In this document: one piece after another, positions 18,405 to 29,103 of the stretch
Position numbering within the stretch: the first letter of the stretch is position 1
How the letters are laid out: every line of letters begins with the position of its first letter
Assembly: GCA_021776785.1 (NCBI GenBank)
Contig: JAJFFF010000044.1
Coordinates: forward strand, 362,999-426,998
Reading direction: 5' to 3'
Origin: Planctomycetota bacterium
GTDB lineage: Bacteria > Planctomycetota > PLA2
Length of the DNA: 64,000 nucleotides
Program-made: the position numbers and the translations under genes
Notes under the pieces: generated by a model
What the model was told of the DNA's origin: nothing
The model's database searches: none
Seen by the model: only the letters and a program-made list of their open reading frames with translations

Positions 18405-18458
18405 GACGCACGCCCACCAACGCACGCCCACCAACGCACGTCCACCAACGCACGTCCA
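18405..18458. repeat. short tandem repeat of about 14 bp
   Basis: Roughly four copies of the unit CAACGCACGTCCAC with a CGTCC/CGCCC variation, between the convergent trxB and dinB stops. Purine-poor and of one strand bias. It may be part of a termination region; nothing else is seen here. Confidence 0.75.
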
Positions 18459-18488
18459 AACAAACGACGCCGAGCGCGCGCCGTCCGG

Positions 18489-18956
18489 TCAGCGCCGCTC
18501 GTTGTGTTGGTTTTCCCAACTCAGCACGTCGCCTTCCGGCACGTCAGCCACGTCAAGCTGACGCAGCATGTGAATCGCTTGCCCGCGGTGATGCATGCTG
18601 TGGGTTAGCAGATGCGCAATCGCACCCCCAAACGTTTTTTGCCGCGGTGGATCGTCTAACGTGTCGGTCCAGACTTCGTCCCAACCGTCGCGCGCTTGAA
18701 CGCCGTGCGCGAGTTCCGCAAAGTCGGCCGCGGCCCGATCGAGGCGCGCCTGCAACGCGTCGATCGAACGGTCCCCGTCGGAGCGAACCGGACGCCCCGC
18801 CATGAGGTCGGTCCAAACCTCCGTGTTGCGCACGATGTGATGAAGCGTGGCCCGCAACGTCCGCAGGCCAAGATCAAACTCGAAATCCACAAGAGCACCC
18901 GATACCCAATGCGGTACCGGGTTCGATTTTTTTTGACATAAACGATTGATTAACAA
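18489..18956 (-). CDS. DinB-family protein whose N-terminus has been replaced by repeat element 1
   Basis: Residues from about 18 onward are a DinB four-helix protein: LRTLRATLHHIVRNTEVW carries the first metal His, and AHLLTHSMHHRGQAIHML the second and third. So all three ligands of this putative thiol-dependent hydrolase/transferase fold remain. The first 17 residues (MLINRLCQKKSNPVPHW) are translated from the inverted end of the repeat at 18906-19168, not from native sequence. Normal relatives have about 30 more residues of helix 1 before the conserved part. The gene is therefore 5'-truncated and either dead or translated from a start supplied by the element. Confidence 0.7.
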   Translation of the reverse strand: MLINRLCQKKSNPVPHWVSGALVDFEFDLGLRTLRATLHHIVRNTEVWTDLMAGRPVRSDGDRSIDALQARLDRAAADFAELAHGVQARDGWDEVWTDTLDDPPRQKTFGGAIAHLLTHSMHHRGQAIHMLRQLDVADVPEGDVLSWENQHNERR

Positions 18957-19168
18957 CTAGTTACGTCGCCGAACTGCGGCATTGGTGACGCGCTCTGACA
19001 GGAGCATGTCATCCAGATTCGGGCGAGTTCGCGCGATTCGGCGCTTCGGCGCGAATTCGGGGACGCCAGGAGGCTGCGAAATGCGTCACCAATGCCGCAC
19101 TTCGATGACATAACCGACTTCATTCAAGTGACTTACGACAGAAAAATTTCAACCCGGTACCGCATTGG
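18906..19168. mobile_element. inverted-ended repeat element, copy 1 (263 bp)
   Basis: Begins CCAATGCGGTACCGGGTTCG followed by a T run and ends with the inverse (A run, CCCGGTACCGCATTGG). Inside it is a perfect 17 bp inverted pair, 18975-18991 (TGCGGCATTGGTGACGC) and 19083-19099. No transposase is encoded, so it resembles a miniature inverted-repeat element. It joins the dinB coding sequence on the left. No direct target duplication is obvious. Confidence 0.8.
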
Positions 19169-19268
19169 AGGGGCTTTTTGTGGGCTTTGGTTCGTTAGGT
19201 TTGGGTCTTCGTCGCTTTCTCTTGAGGGCGGCTCTGGCTTAGGCCCGTGTTGCTGGGAGAGGTGTTTG

Positions 19269-20672
19269 ATGAAGCGAAATGTTGTGGGTCTAGTTCTTTT
19301 CTTGAGTGCCGCCGGGTGCGGTAGCAGCGGCGGCAATCCGCTCTCGCTTCTGCAGCAGTGCGGCGCCGGCGCGTTCCTGCAGTTTGTCTCCGTGATGGAG
19401 CGCATGGGCGACGTCATTACGGTGATTCAAAACCAACAGGTCCAAGGCGGGTTGCCGGAGGGCGTTTCGGTGACGCCGGGCGCGGCCGAGAATGAATGGG
19501 ACTTCACGATCGCGCTCGACCTCGATGCGAGCGGCGACAACGAGACGACGATCACGGGCCGTGTGTTGTTCTCGGCGAACCCGGTGGACGGCATCGAAGC
19601 GACCGACACGGCGGCCATCACGATCAACCAAGCCGCGACGTCAACCGCGCCCGCGATGAGTGCGAATGTCGACCTTACTTTCCAATCTTCGCGCATCTTC
19701 GACGTGCTAGGCGATGCCCGCGTTACCGACTTACTGAACTGCCAGGTCGACCTGACGTTTCGCCCGACAGATCCGTTGAACATGGAATTTTTGGGATTCC
19801 CGACCGCAGAACGGCAGCTCGCCGTGGCGATTGCCGATATCGCCGACATTTCCGGATCGACGCTCCTCAACATCGTTCTCGGAGGAGACACGCTTGATGC
19901 AGTTTTGGTGCTCGACCAAGTAGGCGATAACGCATCGCTGACGTTCCAGGCGTTCAACTCGGTACAAATCGAAGACGACGACGCACCGATCGTGATCGGC
20001 GGTTCAGCGTTCGAAGAACTCGCCACGTGCGCCGTCGTCCAATTGTTTGGCGCACTCGGAGTCGGCGGAACGGTCGAGTCGGTCCTCGACGCGCTCGGCG
20101 ATGGGTCGACCGAGATTGAGGGCGGGTCCTTCACAATCACGCCGATCAGCGGACTCACGTTCGACATCGTGGTGAACGTGACGCAAGACGGACAAGACGT
20201 AACCTCCACAATGCGCGTGACGTTCAGCGCCGATCCCAACGTCGCGCCGTTCGTCGGAACGGCAACGGTCTCGTCGTGGTCGCTCCGCGTCCGGCGATCA
20301 CAGCTCGTTGGCAACCTCGGCGCGCTGCTCCCGGAGTTTGATGCGAACAACGTCGGCGCGACGATTCTCACGTTCATCGACGACGACCCGTTCACGGAGC
20401 TGGCGTCGACAACGGGAAGCGGCCGCGTCACGACCGTCGATGGAAGCTGCACGGCAACGTCGACGGCGACGAACTTCAGCGCCGACAACGACGAGGGCCG
20501 CATCGCCGTGGTCGGGTCCTCGGACGGGATTCCCGTCCGATTCACGGTCACGGACCGCGAGATTATCTTCGAGGGCGTCGAGGTCATTTTGGCAACAATC
20601 GGCGGCGTCCCCGTGCCGGGCAACCTCCTGACCGGCTTGTTCGATCTCCTGTTTGAGTTCGACAACGAGTAG
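19269..20672 (+). CDS. lipoprotein of unknown function, beta-rich
   Basis: 467 residues. Start 19269 follows GAGAGG and yields lipoprotein signal [17 protein letters not shown] (lipobox AAGC). The mature part is Thr/Val/Asp-rich with many alternating hydrophobic residues and few charged Lys, as in secreted beta-sheet proteins. Several stretches repeat a pattern near [11 protein letters not shown] and FSADP. I recognise no family. The gene is isolated: repeat element 1 upstream and a 277 bp gap before gcvP. An apparent longer frame from 19092 would start inside the repeat and is rejected. Confidence 0.65.
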   Translation: MKRNVVGLVLFLSAAGCGSSGGNPLSLLQQCGAGAFLQFVSVMERMGDVITVIQNQQVQGGLPEGVSVTPGAAENEWDFTIALDLDASGDNETTITGRVLFSANPVDGIEATDTAAITINQAATSTAPAMSANVDLTFQSSRIFDVLGDARVTDLLNCQVDLTFRPTDPLNMEFLGFPTAERQLAVAIADIADISGSTLLNIVLGGDTLDAVLVLDQVGDNASLTFQAFNSVQIEDDDAPIVIGGSAFEELATCAVVQLFGALGVGGTVESVLDALGDGSTEIEGGSFTITPISGLTFDIVVNVTQDGQDVTSTMRVTFSADPNVAPFVGTATVSSWSLRVRRSQLVGNLGALLPEFDANNVGATILTFIDDDPFTELASTTGSGRVTTVDGSCTATSTATNFSADNDEGRIAVVGSSDGIPVRFTVTDREIIFEGVEVILATIGGVPVPGNLLTGLFDLLFEFDNE

Positions 20673-20949
20673 AGACGCACGCCCCTCCACGAAGCGCGTG
20701 CGCAGAAGCCATCCTCGACACACAGAGGGTTCGGCTGATGCGCGCGCGTTTTTTTTGTGCTCGCGCGTCATGGTCGCCCCGCGCGCGGGGAGGTGTGGTC
20801 TCCCTCCAACCCGCCGGCAACGAGGCCGCCCCTGCGCGCGTACGGAGTCGACGGAGCGGGACGGCGCGAGGACCCTCGCGCAAGCACCGCAAAGGGTGCC
20901 CCCACAGGGGTGCCGGGGACCGTTTAGGGATGCTGCGGCGGTTGGTAGA
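20673..20949. other. gcvP leader region, no gene
   Basis: Contains GC-rich hairpin-forming pieces (around 20738-20770 with an internal T run, and GCACCGCAAAGGGTGC near 20886). I looked for a glycine riboswitch, which often precedes gcv genes, and did not find the conserved core in convincing form. Confidence 0.4.
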
Positions 20950-23832
20950 ATGCTCGGCTCCATGACCAACCGGCCGGCCCCCTCCCTCGCGTTCACAGAC
21001 ACCTTCGCTCACCGGCACATCGCCCCCTCGCAAAGCGAGATTTCGGCGATGCTCGACGCCATCGGCTACGAGTCCCTCGACGCGCTCGCACGCGACGCCG
21101 TGCCCAACGACATTCAGTACAACGAGACGCTCGACATGGGCGGCGCACGCGGCGAGCACGAGCTCATCGCCGAACTGCGCTCCATCGCGGACCGCAACGA
21201 GGTCTGGCGCACCTACCTGGGCATGGGCTACTCGAACTGCATCGTTCCGCCGGTGATTCAGCGCAATATCTTGGAGAATCCGGGCTGGTACACCCAGTAC
21301 ACGCCCTATCAGGCCGAGATCGCGCAGGGTCGCCTGGAGGCCTTGCTCAACTACCAGACGATGATTTGCGACCTGACCGGCATGGAGATCGCCAACTCGT
21401 CCGTGCTCGATGAGGGAACGGGCGCCGCGGAAGCAATGGCACTGTGTCTCGCGGTGAATCGGAAGAACAAGTCGGAATCGTTCTTTGTCTCCGAACGCTG
21501 CCATCCGCAAACGATCGCCGTTGTGCAGACGCGCGCAAAACCACTCGACCTCGAAATCATTGTGGGCAATCACGCGACGCACGACTTTGCCGCGCGCCCG
21601 GTGTTTGGTTGCCTCCTTCAGTACCCCACGACCGACGGTGCCATCCTTGACTACGCAGGCTTTGTGGAGAAAGCGCACGCGGCCCACTCGTTAGTCGTAG
21701 TGGCGGCCGACCTGTTGTCGCTGGCGCTCCTCAACCCGCCCGGCTCGTGGGGCGCAGACGTTGTCGTCGGAAACTCGCAGCGCTTCGGCGTGCCGCTTGG
21801 TTACGGCGGACCGCACGCCGCGTTCTTCGCGACCAAGGACGCCTACAAGCGGCAGATCCCGGGGCGGATTGTTGGCGTTTCGAAAGACGCCCACGGTGTG
21901 CCGGCGCTGCGACTCGCCCTCCAAACGCGCGAGCAACACATTCGCCGCGAGAAGGCGACGAGCAACATCTGCACCGCGCAAGTTCTGCTCGCCATCATGG
22001 CCGGCATGTACGCTGTCTACCACGGACCGCAGGGCGTGCGCGCGATCGCGGAGCGTGTTCACGCGCTGACCGCGGTCCTCGCGACCGCGCTGCGCGATGC
22101 TGGCTTCGACCTTGGCGGCGATCCGTTCTTCGACACGCTAAGGGTGCAGACGAGCGCCGAGCAGCGGCGGGAGATACTGGAGCGCTGCACCGCGGCTCGG
22201 ATCAACGTGCGTCAGTACGACGACGGCTCGCTCGGCGTGGCGTTGGATCAGTCGGTCTCGTCCGATGATCTCGACGAACTCATCTCGTGCTTCGGCGCCA
22301 GCGCACCGACGGGTGAGATTGGACTTGGCTATCGCGGTCCGTTCCTTCGCGAAGTCGATTACCTACAAGACGAGCGATTCTCGCGTTACCACGCCGAGCA
22401 CGAGTTCTTGCGGTATGTGCATCGCCTTCAGGCCAAAGACCTCTCGCTTACGACGTCGATGATCCCGTTGGGGTCGTGCACAATGAAGCTCAATGCCACG
22501 TCGGAGATGGTGCCCGTTACGTGGCCTGAATTCGGCGCGTTGCATCCGTTCGCGCCACTCGAACAGGCCCAGGGCTATCAGCACTTGTTTCACACGCTGG
22601 AGAACTGGCTGTGCGAGATCACAGGATTCTCGGCGGTCTCGTTGCAGCCGAACGCGGGGTCGCAAGGCGAGTACGCGGGCATGTTGGTCATCCGGGCGTA
22701 TCACGATAGGCGCGGCGATAGCGACCGCAACGTCTGTCTGATTCCGACGTCTGCTCACGGCACCAACCCCGCGAGCGCGGTCATGGCCGGGATGAAAGTT
22801 GTGCCCGTCAAGTGCGACGACGAGGGCAACATCTTAGTGGCCGATCTGCGCGCGAAGGCGGAGAAGCACGCCGACAAGTTGGCCGCGATCATGGTTACGT
22901 ATCCGTCAACGCACGGCGTCTTTGAATCGTCGATCCGCGACGTTTGCTCGATCGTTCATGAGTTCGGCGGCCAGGTATACCTCGATGGCGCAAACCTAAA
23001 CGCGCAGGTCGGGCTGTGCCGCCCCGGCGACTACGGGGCTGATGTCTGCCACATGAACTTGCACAAGACGTTTTGCATTCCGCACGGCGGCGGCGGCCCC
23101 GGCATGGGCCCCATCGGTGTGGCCCAACACCTCGCGCCGTTTCTTCCGGGCCATCCCGTGATTCCGTGCGGCGGCGAAAACGCCATCGGCCCGGTTTCGT
23201 CCGCGCCGTGGGGCAGTGCGAGTATCTTGCCGATCAGCTGGGTGTACATCGCGCTTCTCGGACACACGGGCCTAAAGCACGCCACGCAGGTCGCCATCCT
23301 AAACGCCAACTACATGGCCAAGCGGCTCGAGGATCACTATCCCGTGCTCTATCGCGGCCCGCATGGACTGTCGGCGCACGAGTTCATCATCGACATGCGT
23401 CAGTTCAAAAAAGACACGGGCGTCGAAGCGGTCGATGTCGCAAAGCGGCTCATGGACTACGGGTTCCACGCGCCGACGCTGTCGTTTCCCGTTGCGGGCA
23501 CGATGATGATTGAACCGACCGAGAGCGAATCTCAAGAAGAGTTGGATCGACTCTGCGAAGCGTTGATTTCCATTCACGGCGAGATCACTGCGATTGCGGA
23601 AGGGCGCAGCGATCGCGAGAACAACCCGCTCAAGAATGCGCCGCACACCATGCACGCGGTCACGGCGACGGAGTGGAACCATCCGTACTCGCGCGAGGAG
23701 GGATGTTTCCCGGCTCCTTGGACCCGCGCGCACAAGTACTGGCCGCCGGTCGGCCGCATCGACGACGTCTACGGCGACCGAAACCTCATATGCACATGCG
23801 AAGGCATGGAAGCGTACAAAGAAGAGGACTAG
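20950..23832 (+). CDS. gcvP: glycine dehydrogenase (decarboxylating), fused P-protein of the glycine cleavage system
   Basis: About 960 residues (956 from the alternative ATG at 20962), the size of single-chain homodimeric GcvP rather than the split gcvPA/gcvPB form. N-terminal [17 protein letters not shown], first-half [11 protein letters not shown], second-half [13 protein letters not shown] and the PLP lysine in [22 protein letters not shown] are all recognisable. Decarboxylates glycine and passes the aminomethyl group to lipoylated GcvH. gcvT and gcvH are not adjacent. The frame is open further upstream to 20653, but that extension is Arg-rich and does not match the family. Repeat element 2 lies immediately downstream. 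Confidence 0.95.
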   Translation: MLGSMTNRPAPSLAFTDTFAHRHIAPSQSEISAMLDAIGYESLDALARDAVPNDIQYNETLDMGGARGEHELIAELRSIADRNEVWRTYLGMGYSNCIVPPVIQRNILENPGWYTQYTPYQAEIAQGRLEALLNYQTMICDLTGMEIANSSVLDEGTGAAEAMALCLAVNRKNKSESFFVSERCHPQTIAVVQTRAKPLDLEIIVGNHATHDFAARPVFGCLLQYPTTDGAILDYAGFVEKAHAAHSLVVVAADLLSLALLNPPGSWGADVVVGNSQRFGVPLGYGGPHAAFFATKDAYKRQIPGRIVGVSKDAHGVPALRLALQTREQHIRREKATSNICTAQVLLAIMAGMYAVYHGPQGVRAIAERVHALTAVLATALRDAGFDLGGDPFFDTLRVQTSAEQRREILERCTAARINVRQYDDGSLGVALDQSVSSDDLDELISCFGASAPTGEIGLGYRGPFLREVDYLQDERFSRYHAEHEFLRYVHRLQAKDLSLTTSMIPLGSCTMKLNATSEMVPVTWPEFGALHPFAPLEQAQGYQHLFHTLENWLCEITGFSAVSLQPNAGSQGEYAGMLVIRAYHDRRGDSDRNVCLIPTSAHGTNPASAVMAGMKVVPVKCDDEGNILVADLRAKAEKHADKLAAIMVTYPSTHGVFESSIRDVCSIVHEFGGQVYLDGANLNAQVGLCRPGDYGADVCHMNLHKTFCIPHGGGGPGMGPIGVAQHLAPFLPGHPVIPCGGENAIGPVSSAPWGSASILPISWVYIALLGHTGLKHATQVAILNANYMAKRLEDHYPVLYRGPHGLSAHEFIIDMRQFKKDTGVEAVDVAKRLMDYGFHAPTLSFPVAGTMMIEPTESESQEELDRLCEALISIHGEITAIAEGRSDRENNPLKNAPHTMHAVTATEWNHPYSREEGCFPAPWTRAHKYWPPVGRIDDVYGDRNLICTCEGMEAYKEED

Positions 23833-23877
23833 AAAGCGGATCCCAAGCAAAAACAACGCAAGTACCGCACACACCAC

Positions 23878-24184
23878 CCAATGCGGTACCGGGTTCGATT
23901 TTTTCTTCCCTAACCAACTATCGAATCGTTACTTAGGACGGCAGGGTGCGGCATTTGCGCCGCACTTTGGCGGAGTTTTCCACGGGTTATCCACAACTGG
24001 CGAGGGCGGTCGCGATCGAATTCGGATCCGGCGCAACCCGACTTCCCCCAGGGATCACGATTCCGCCCGAATTCAAAGAGCGTGCCTATCGTCATGTTGC
24101 GGCACGAATGCCGCACCTGGCGCGCATATCAAACTTTGCAGCAACAGCTTACGGCGAAAAAAATCGAACCCGGTACCGCATTGG
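23878..24184. mobile_element. inverted-ended repeat element, copy 2 (307 bp)
   Basis: Starts CCAATGCGGTACCGGGTTCG plus a T run and ends with its inverse at 24184. Inner GTGCGGCATT (23946) and AATGCCGCAC (24107) face each other and each also forms a local hairpin. It sits between the convergent gcvP and galE stops, 8 bp from galE, and encodes nothing convincing. Left and right ends match copy 1 and copy 3 over about 25 bp while the middle differs. Confidence 0.8.
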
Positions 24185-24191
24185 GGCGTCG

Positions 24192-25214
24192 CTATTGGGT
24201 TTTGTAGCCGCTTGGGTTTTTGCTTTGCCAGCGCCAGCTGTCCTCGCACATCTTTTGGAGATCGCGAGTTGCCCGCCAGCCCAGGTCGCGGGCGGCGCGG
24301 GACGCGTCAGCGAACACTTCGCCGACATCGCCGGCGCGGCGCGCAACGACTTCGTGGGGAATGGTTCGCTCGCTCGCCTGCGCGGCAGCGCGCACCATCT
24401 CCAAAACGCTATAGCCGGTCCCCGTACCCAAGTTGTAAGCAACACAACCGTGAATCTGAGGGAGTGCATCGAGGGCGGCGAGATGCCCAAGCGCAAGATC
24501 GGTAACGTGAATGTAGTCGCGCACGCCGGTGCCGTCACGCGTGTCGTAGTCATCGCCAAACACAGCCACCTTGTCACGCAGCCCGACAGCGACCTGCATA
24601 ACGAACGGCATCAAGTTGTTCGGCAGACCCTGCGGGTCCTCGCCAATGCGACCGCTCTCGTGCGCGCCAATCGGGTTGAAGTAGCGCAGTAGGACCGCGC
24701 GCAACTGGGGCTCCGCTTTGGCCACGTCGCGCAAGATCTCCTCGATCATCAACTTCGTGCGTCCGTAAGGATTCGTCGCGCTTAGCGCAAACTCCTCGGT
24801 GATCGGAACCGACTCGGGAACGCCGTACACCGTGGCCGATGACGAGAAGATAAAGTTCCAAACGCCGTGACGCTTCATCGCCTCCAACAAGTGCAGGGTC
24901 CCTGTGATGTTGTTGGAGTAGTAGTGCAGCGGGATGTCGTTCGACTCGCCGACGGCCTTGAGGCCCGCGAAGTGCATGACCGCGTCCAACTGATGCGTAG
25001 CAAACAGCGCGTCAACCCCGGCGGCGTCCAAGAGATCCAGCTGCGCGAACGTGATGGACTTCCCGCAAAGCTCCTGCACGCGCCGCAACGACTCTTCGGA
25101 ACTATTCGCGAGGTTGTCGAGCACAACAACCTCGTGTCCCGCGTTGAGCAGTTCCAGGCACGTATGACTTCCGATGTATCCCGCGCCGCCGGTAACCAAA
25201 ACACGCTGTCCCAT
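24192..25214 (-). CDS. galE: UDP-glucose 4-epimerase
   Basis: 340 residues. NAD-binding [19 protein letters not shown] at the N-terminus, catalytic [10 protein letters not shown] (YxxxK), SSSATVYG, and the GalE-typical [15 protein letters not shown]. Interconverts UDP-glucose and UDP-galactose for envelope sugars. No other sugar-nucleotide gene is near. The 3' end is only 8 bp from repeat element 2, which could act as its transcription end region. 81 bp separate its start from the upstream same-strand peptidase gene. Confidence 0.92.
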   Translation of the reverse strand: MGQRVLVTGGAGYIGSHTCLELLNAGHEVVVLDNLANSSEESLRRVQELCGKSITFAQLDLLDAAGVDALFATHQLDAVMHFAGLKAVGESNDIPLHYYSNNITGTLHLLEAMKRHGVWNFIFSSSATVYGVPESVPITEEFALSATNPYGRTKLMIEEILRDVAKAEPQLRAVLLRYFNPIGAHESGRIGEDPQGLPNNLMPFVMQVAVGLRDKVAVFGDDYDTRDGTGVRDYIHVTDLALGHLAALDALPQIHGCVAYNLGTGTGYSVLEMVRAAAQASERTIPHEVVARRAGDVGEVFADASRAARDLGWRATRDLQKMCEDSWRWQSKNPSGYKTQ

Positions 25215-25295
25215 TCCTACAGTGTCGGCTCGGGCCCCAATTTCCTGAGCTACGCCGGAAAGGACGGAGTGCGGGGTCAGGCCGGGATAGCGCTG

Positions 25296-26357
25296 CTAAG
25301 CCGCGTAATGGCGCGCCAACGCCACGACGAGGCGGATCACGTGCTCCACATCGCGCCCGGAGACAAGCTCCACCGCGGCATGCGTGTAGCGCATGGGGAT
25401 CGCAAGCGACATGACCTGCGGCCCTTCGGCCTGGAACGGCTTGGCATCCGTGCCGCCGCCGGTAAACACAACTTGCAGCGGGATCTCTTCGCGCTCCGCG
25501 ACGGTCGCAATCTCGCGGCGAAACGCGGGTGGAATCACGGTCGCGTTGTCAAGCACGCGCAGCGCCGCTCCCGCGCCGACGACGGCTCCACTCAGCGCCC
25601 GCGAAACGCCAGGCCAGTCCGCAGTCGATACGCTATCCACGGCAAACGCGTAGTCGAGATCGAACGCGCGCGCCAACCGACTGGCCCCGCGCAACCCGAT
25701 TTCTTCCTGCACGCTGAACGCAAAGTGAACCGGACGAGAGAACGTGTGCGCTTCCAGACGCTCCAACGCGCGCAGAAGGATGTAGCATCCAACGCGATCG
25801 TCCAACGCGCGGGCCGACCACAAGTCGTTGTGCAAAACGACCGGGTCTTTTTTAAGCACGGCAAAATCCAATACCGCGATCCCCAACGACGCCGCCTCCT
25901 CGCCGGAGCGCGCGCCCACGTCAACCAACATCTCGGCGATCGGCGGCACTTCCGCCATCTCCCGCGCGCGATCCGTCATCAAGTGCGGAGGCTTCACGCC
26001 GATGACGCCCATCACCTCGCCGGTCGTGGTGATCACGCGCAGCGCGCGCCCGTAAACCGTCCGCGGATCGATGCCACCGAGGGGACGCAGCGAGAGATAT
26101 CCGTCGTCGCGTACGTCGCTGATGACGAAGCCAATCTCATCCATATGCGCGACAAACATGACGCCGTTCGAAGTCGACGAACTGCTTGCATCCGAAGCGC
26201 CCGGCGCGGCGGCACCAAGCGATGCAATCAAGTTGCCCATCGAATCCGTCGTGCGGGCCACGCCAGCGGGCAGCCGCTCCGCAATGAGATCTCGCACGCG
26301 ATCTTCGTAGCCGGCGATCCCCGGCGCCGCGAGTAGCTCGCGCAACAATGCATCCAT
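25296..26357 (-). CDS. M42 family metallopeptidase (glutamyl aminopeptidase type)
   Basis: 353 residues, standard for M42. Metal and catalytic blocks: MFVAHMDEIGFVISD (His-x-Asp), SARALDDRVGC (bridging Asp), FSVQEEIGLRGA (Glu-Glu) and DAKPFQAEGP with final MRYTHAAVE (His). Forms large tetrahedral aminopeptidase complexes in the cytoplasm in studied relatives. Includes a Ser/Ala-rich insert (GAAAPGASDASSSSTSN, about 48-64) not usual in the family. Same strand as galE. Confidence 0.9.
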   Translation of the reverse strand: MDALLRELLAAPGIAGYEDRVRDLIAERLPAGVARTTDSMGNLIASLGAAAPGASDASSSSTSNGVMFVAHMDEIGFVISDVRDDGYLSLRPLGGIDPRTVYGRALRVITTTGEVMGVIGVKPPHLMTDRAREMAEVPPIAEMLVDVGARSGEEAASLGIAVLDFAVLKKDPVVLHNDLWSARALDDRVGCYILLRALERLEAHTFSRPVHFAFSVQEEIGLRGASRLARAFDLDYAFAVDSVSTADWPGVSRALSGAVVGAGAALRVLDNATVIPPAFRREIATVAEREEIPLQVVFTGGGTDAKPFQAEGPQVMSLAIPMRYTHAAVELVSGRDVEHVIRLVVALARHYAA

Positions 26358-26506
26358 GCGCGCAGCCTAACAATTCTCGTACGAAAACCGGCCGCGTAAC
26401 TCGGGACACGTCCATCTCCGTCGGGTGCTCACGAGCGGCCGCGCGTACCGCTCAAGTTCCAACACTTCGTCGCAACTCCATCGATTGCATTTGGTATCGT
26501 CAGAAC

Positions 26507-28555
26507 ATGGCAACCGGGAATGCAAGTCACTCGGCGCCGCCGCCGCCTCAAGCGAGTCCTCCCAAAAAGATCCTGGTTGCGGTGCATGGCATGGGCGATC
26601 AAACGCCCTACAAGACACTGCAGGATCTTGTGCACCTCGTGTTCGGCAGCCGTCAGATGCCACAAGGCGTTCCCATCGGCCGCCTGCACTCCGACCTGAT
26701 GACGCCCGCGAGCAGGGGCAAAAAACCGGCCGAACAGGACATGTGGAATCGAAACGCATGGTCCGACCTTTCTCCGATTAAGGAACTCGGATTCGCGGAA
26801 GTGTTTTGGGCCGACATCGCGCGCGACCACGAAGAGTACGTCCTTGAAGACGTGGTCCGGTGGGCCGACACGCTCGTGAACCGCCTCGAAGTCATCGACT
26901 CGCAAGCGCGGAAGCGCTTCGACCATCTAGAGCCCCTCCACACGCCAGCGGTTCAGCGTACGTTGCGCGACATCGCGCTCGCCGTGCGACTCCTTCGGAT
27001 GGGAAACAAGTTCGCGACAAAAATCGGACTCGGCAGCATCGAGCTGGATCAACTGCTCGTTCGCTACCTCGGCGACGTGCAGTTGTTCGCCGAGTTCGAG
27101 TCGCCGCGAAACCGCATCCTGCAACGGTTCAAGACCACGATGGACAAGATCGACGCCCGCGCCGGATCCGACGACGTCGAGATTCACATTTGCGCGCACA
27201 GCTGGGGAAGCGTGGTCGCGTTTTTGGGCCTGCTCGAAGGACACTGCGACAACGAGCCGTGGTTCCGGCGCGTGAAGAGCCTCATGACGATTGGCGCGCC
27301 GATCGACAAGGCGCTCGTCCTATGGCCCAAACTATGGAACCGTTTCGTGTTGGAGCCACCGCACAAGCACACGCCGCAGCGCATCGCGTGGTTTAACTAC
27401 GCGGACAAGGGCGACCCCGTCGGCCACAACCTAGACTTCGCTCGCATGTTTTGCGACCGCCTCGACCTGTTCGCGCAAGACGCGCCCGTCGAGCGCAACT
27501 ATCGACGGTACGCCGTCCCCGGCAAAGCGCACGTTGACTATTGGCAGGATCAGGGCCCATTCAACGAGTGGTTCCACAAGATCGGAATCCGTTCGGAAGG
27601 GGCGCCGGAACCGAAGACGCGAATCCTCCGTGCGATCTTTAGCCAGCTGCTCCTCTTCCTATTCCCGTTTGGATTTGCATGGGGTGCTGCGCATTGCCTC
27701 GGCGCCGCAATCAACGGCATCGCCGGCGCGACGTACCTCGAGCTTCGCGACGTGTTGAGCATCGCCGCGTTGATCTACGGAATGATTGCGTTCAGCACGT
27801 CGCGCAGCATGCGGCAGCGGCGACGTTGGCTCGCGGGCGGCGCGGGTCTCGCCGCGATCGGCGTGAGTGCGGCGTGGATTTGCATGCCCTACCCCGAGAT
27901 GCGTGTCGTGATCACGATCCTCATCGTCGCAGCGGTCTATCAGATCTCTTACGACTGGAGTTTGTGGTCCTCCCGCAAGAGAGACGCCGAACACTCGATC
28001 GTTCTCAGCATTGGTATCCCGGCCGTCATCTTGTTCGGCGGATTCGCAGCCGAAATCGCGATCTCTAAAAGCGGCGACGCCCGAACGACAACGATGATCA
28101 CGCTCCTGCAGTTCATCGCCGTCATCGCGGCAGCCGCGATCGTCCTGAAACTGATTGTGCGCCAGTTCCGCAGCAACGAGACCAACCGTGGCGTCAACGT
28201 GCGCCGCACCGCCATGTGGCTTGGCATCATCGCGGTTGTCTCAACGATCGCGCTTTTGTACACGGCCCGCATGGGCCCGGGCGCCGTGTTCGGAAACATC
28301 GCACTGCTCGCTACGGCCGGAGTGAGTTGGGCGCTGACCGTTTTGTTCTGGAGCCTCGCGATGGTGTGGACCGAGTTCTTAGCGACCGGCCTTCACATGC
28401 AACGCCTCAAAACCCGCTGGTACAAAGGCGAGAGCATGGGCAAACCAAGCCCGGAATCCAAAGCCAAACGCGACGCCCCCACGCTACAAGAAGAACCGGA
28501 GAGCACCGGCTTGTGGTGGCTCGACCAAACAACGTCGGAATCACACGACGACTAA
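26507..28555 (+). CDS. alpha/beta-hydrolase lipase-like protein with a large C-terminal membrane domain
   Basis: 682 residues, start at 26507 (MATGNASHSAPPPPQASPPK). The first 400 residues hold a hydrolase: KILVAVHGMGDQTPY (oxyanion loop), ICAHSWGSVVAFLGLLEG (nucleophile Ser) and a late His candidate in VPGKAHVDYWQD. From about 420 on there are about eight hydrophobic helices (for example QLLLFLFPFGFAWG, VVITILIVAAVYQIS, FIAVIAAAAIVLKLIV). N-terminal catalysis on the cytoplasmic side with a membrane anchor is the simplest topology. I do not recognise a named family. It is divergent from the M42 gene (149 bp) and is followed by repeat array A. Confidence 0.68.
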   Translation: MATGNASHSAPPPPQASPPKKILVAVHGMGDQTPYKTLQDLVHLVFGSRQMPQGVPIGRLHSDLMTPASRGKKPAEQDMWNRNAWSDLSPIKELGFAEVFWADIARDHEEYVLEDVVRWADTLVNRLEVIDSQARKRFDHLEPLHTPAVQRTLRDIALAVRLLRMGNKFATKIGLGSIELDQLLVRYLGDVQLFAEFESPRNRILQRFKTTMDKIDARAGSDDVEIHICAHSWGSVVAFLGLLEGHCDNEPWFRRVKSLMTIGAPIDKALVLWPKLWNRFVLEPPHKHTPQRIAWFNYADKGDPVGHNLDFARMFCDRLDLFAQDAPVERNYRRYAVPGKAHVDYWQDQGPFNEWFHKIGIRSEGAPEPKTRILRAIFSQLLLFLFPFGFAWGAAHCLGAAINGIAGATYLELRDVLSIAALIYGMIAFSTSRSMRQRRRWLAGGAGLAAIGVSAAWICMPYPEMRVVITILIVAAVYQISYDWSLWSSRKRDAEHSIVLSIGIPAVILFGGFAAEIAISKSGDARTTTMITLLQFIAVIAAAAIVLKLIVRQFRSNETNRGVNVRRTAMWLGIIAVVSTIALLYTARMGPGAVFGNIALLATAGVSWALTVLFWSLAMVWTEFLATGLHMQRLKTRWYKGESMGKPSPESKAKRDAPTLQEEPESTGLWWLDQTTSESHDD

Positions 28556-28664
28556 GACCAGCCACTCCCAAGGCCAACCAGATCCCGCAAACCACGAAGC
28601 GCAACGACCCTGCGCAGCAAACCGACGAACGCCCAAGCCCCAACCGTCCAACGCCAGAAGCAAC

Positions 28665-29046
28665 AAGACACGGCATCGTCAGATGTTGGGCCAGGAGACA
28701 CGGCACCGTCAGGTGCTGGGCCAGGAAACACGGCACCGTCAGACGCAAGCCACCAACGCCGCCAGAGGCGACAAAGCCACATCAAAGGCATGCCAAACCA
28801 AACGAACGGCGAAGCTCCAACATCGTCAGATGTTGGGCCAGGAAACACTGCATCGTCAGGTGTTGGGCCAAGAGACACCGCACCGTCAGGTGTTGGGCAA
28901 GAGACACGGCACCGTCAGATGCTGGGCCAGGAGACACAGCACCGTCAGAACCAAGCCCCCAACGCCGCCAGAGGCGACAAAGCCACATCAAAGGCATGCC
29001 AAACCAAACGAACGTCAAAGCTCCAACATCGTCAGATGTTGGGCCA
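28665..29046. repeat. repeat array A: 87 bp modules with 29-30 bp tandem units
   Basis: Two 87 bp modules (28754-28840 and 28960-29046) are nearly identical: each has a GCCGCCAGAGGCGAC hairpin, a middle with GGCATGCCAAACCAAACGAA, and a CAACATCGTCAGATGTTG hairpin (7 bp stem). Between and before them are tandem units of about 30 bp (GAGACACGGCACCGTCAG, then a TGTTGGGCCAG-like end). Because the period is a multiple of three, false open frames run across it. The stretch 28556-28664 holds no gene. Confidence 0.85.
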
Positions 29047-29054
29047 TAGGCATA

Positions 29055-29103
29055 GCTCCAAAGAAAAAGGGCCGCCCAGAGGGCGACCCTTTTTCTTTGG
29101 AGC
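29055..29103 (-). terminator. long hairpin terminator overlapping the 3' end of tRNA-Gly
   Basis: A 49 bp near-perfect palindrome: GCTCCAAAGAAAAAGGG on one side and CCCTTTTTCTTTGGAGC on the other, with CGCCC/GGGCG in the centre and AGA as loop. On the minus strand the stem is followed by a U-rich side. It includes the encoded CCA of the tRNA and its discriminator base. Confidence 0.75.

Noticed and set aside
20673..20949. Glycine riboswitch upstream of gcvP
   Set aside because: Hairpins are present but the conserved glycine aptamer core was not found.
20653..20949. N-terminal extension of GcvP
   Set aside because: Arg/Ser-rich composition unlike the family; the normal start is at 20950 or 20962.
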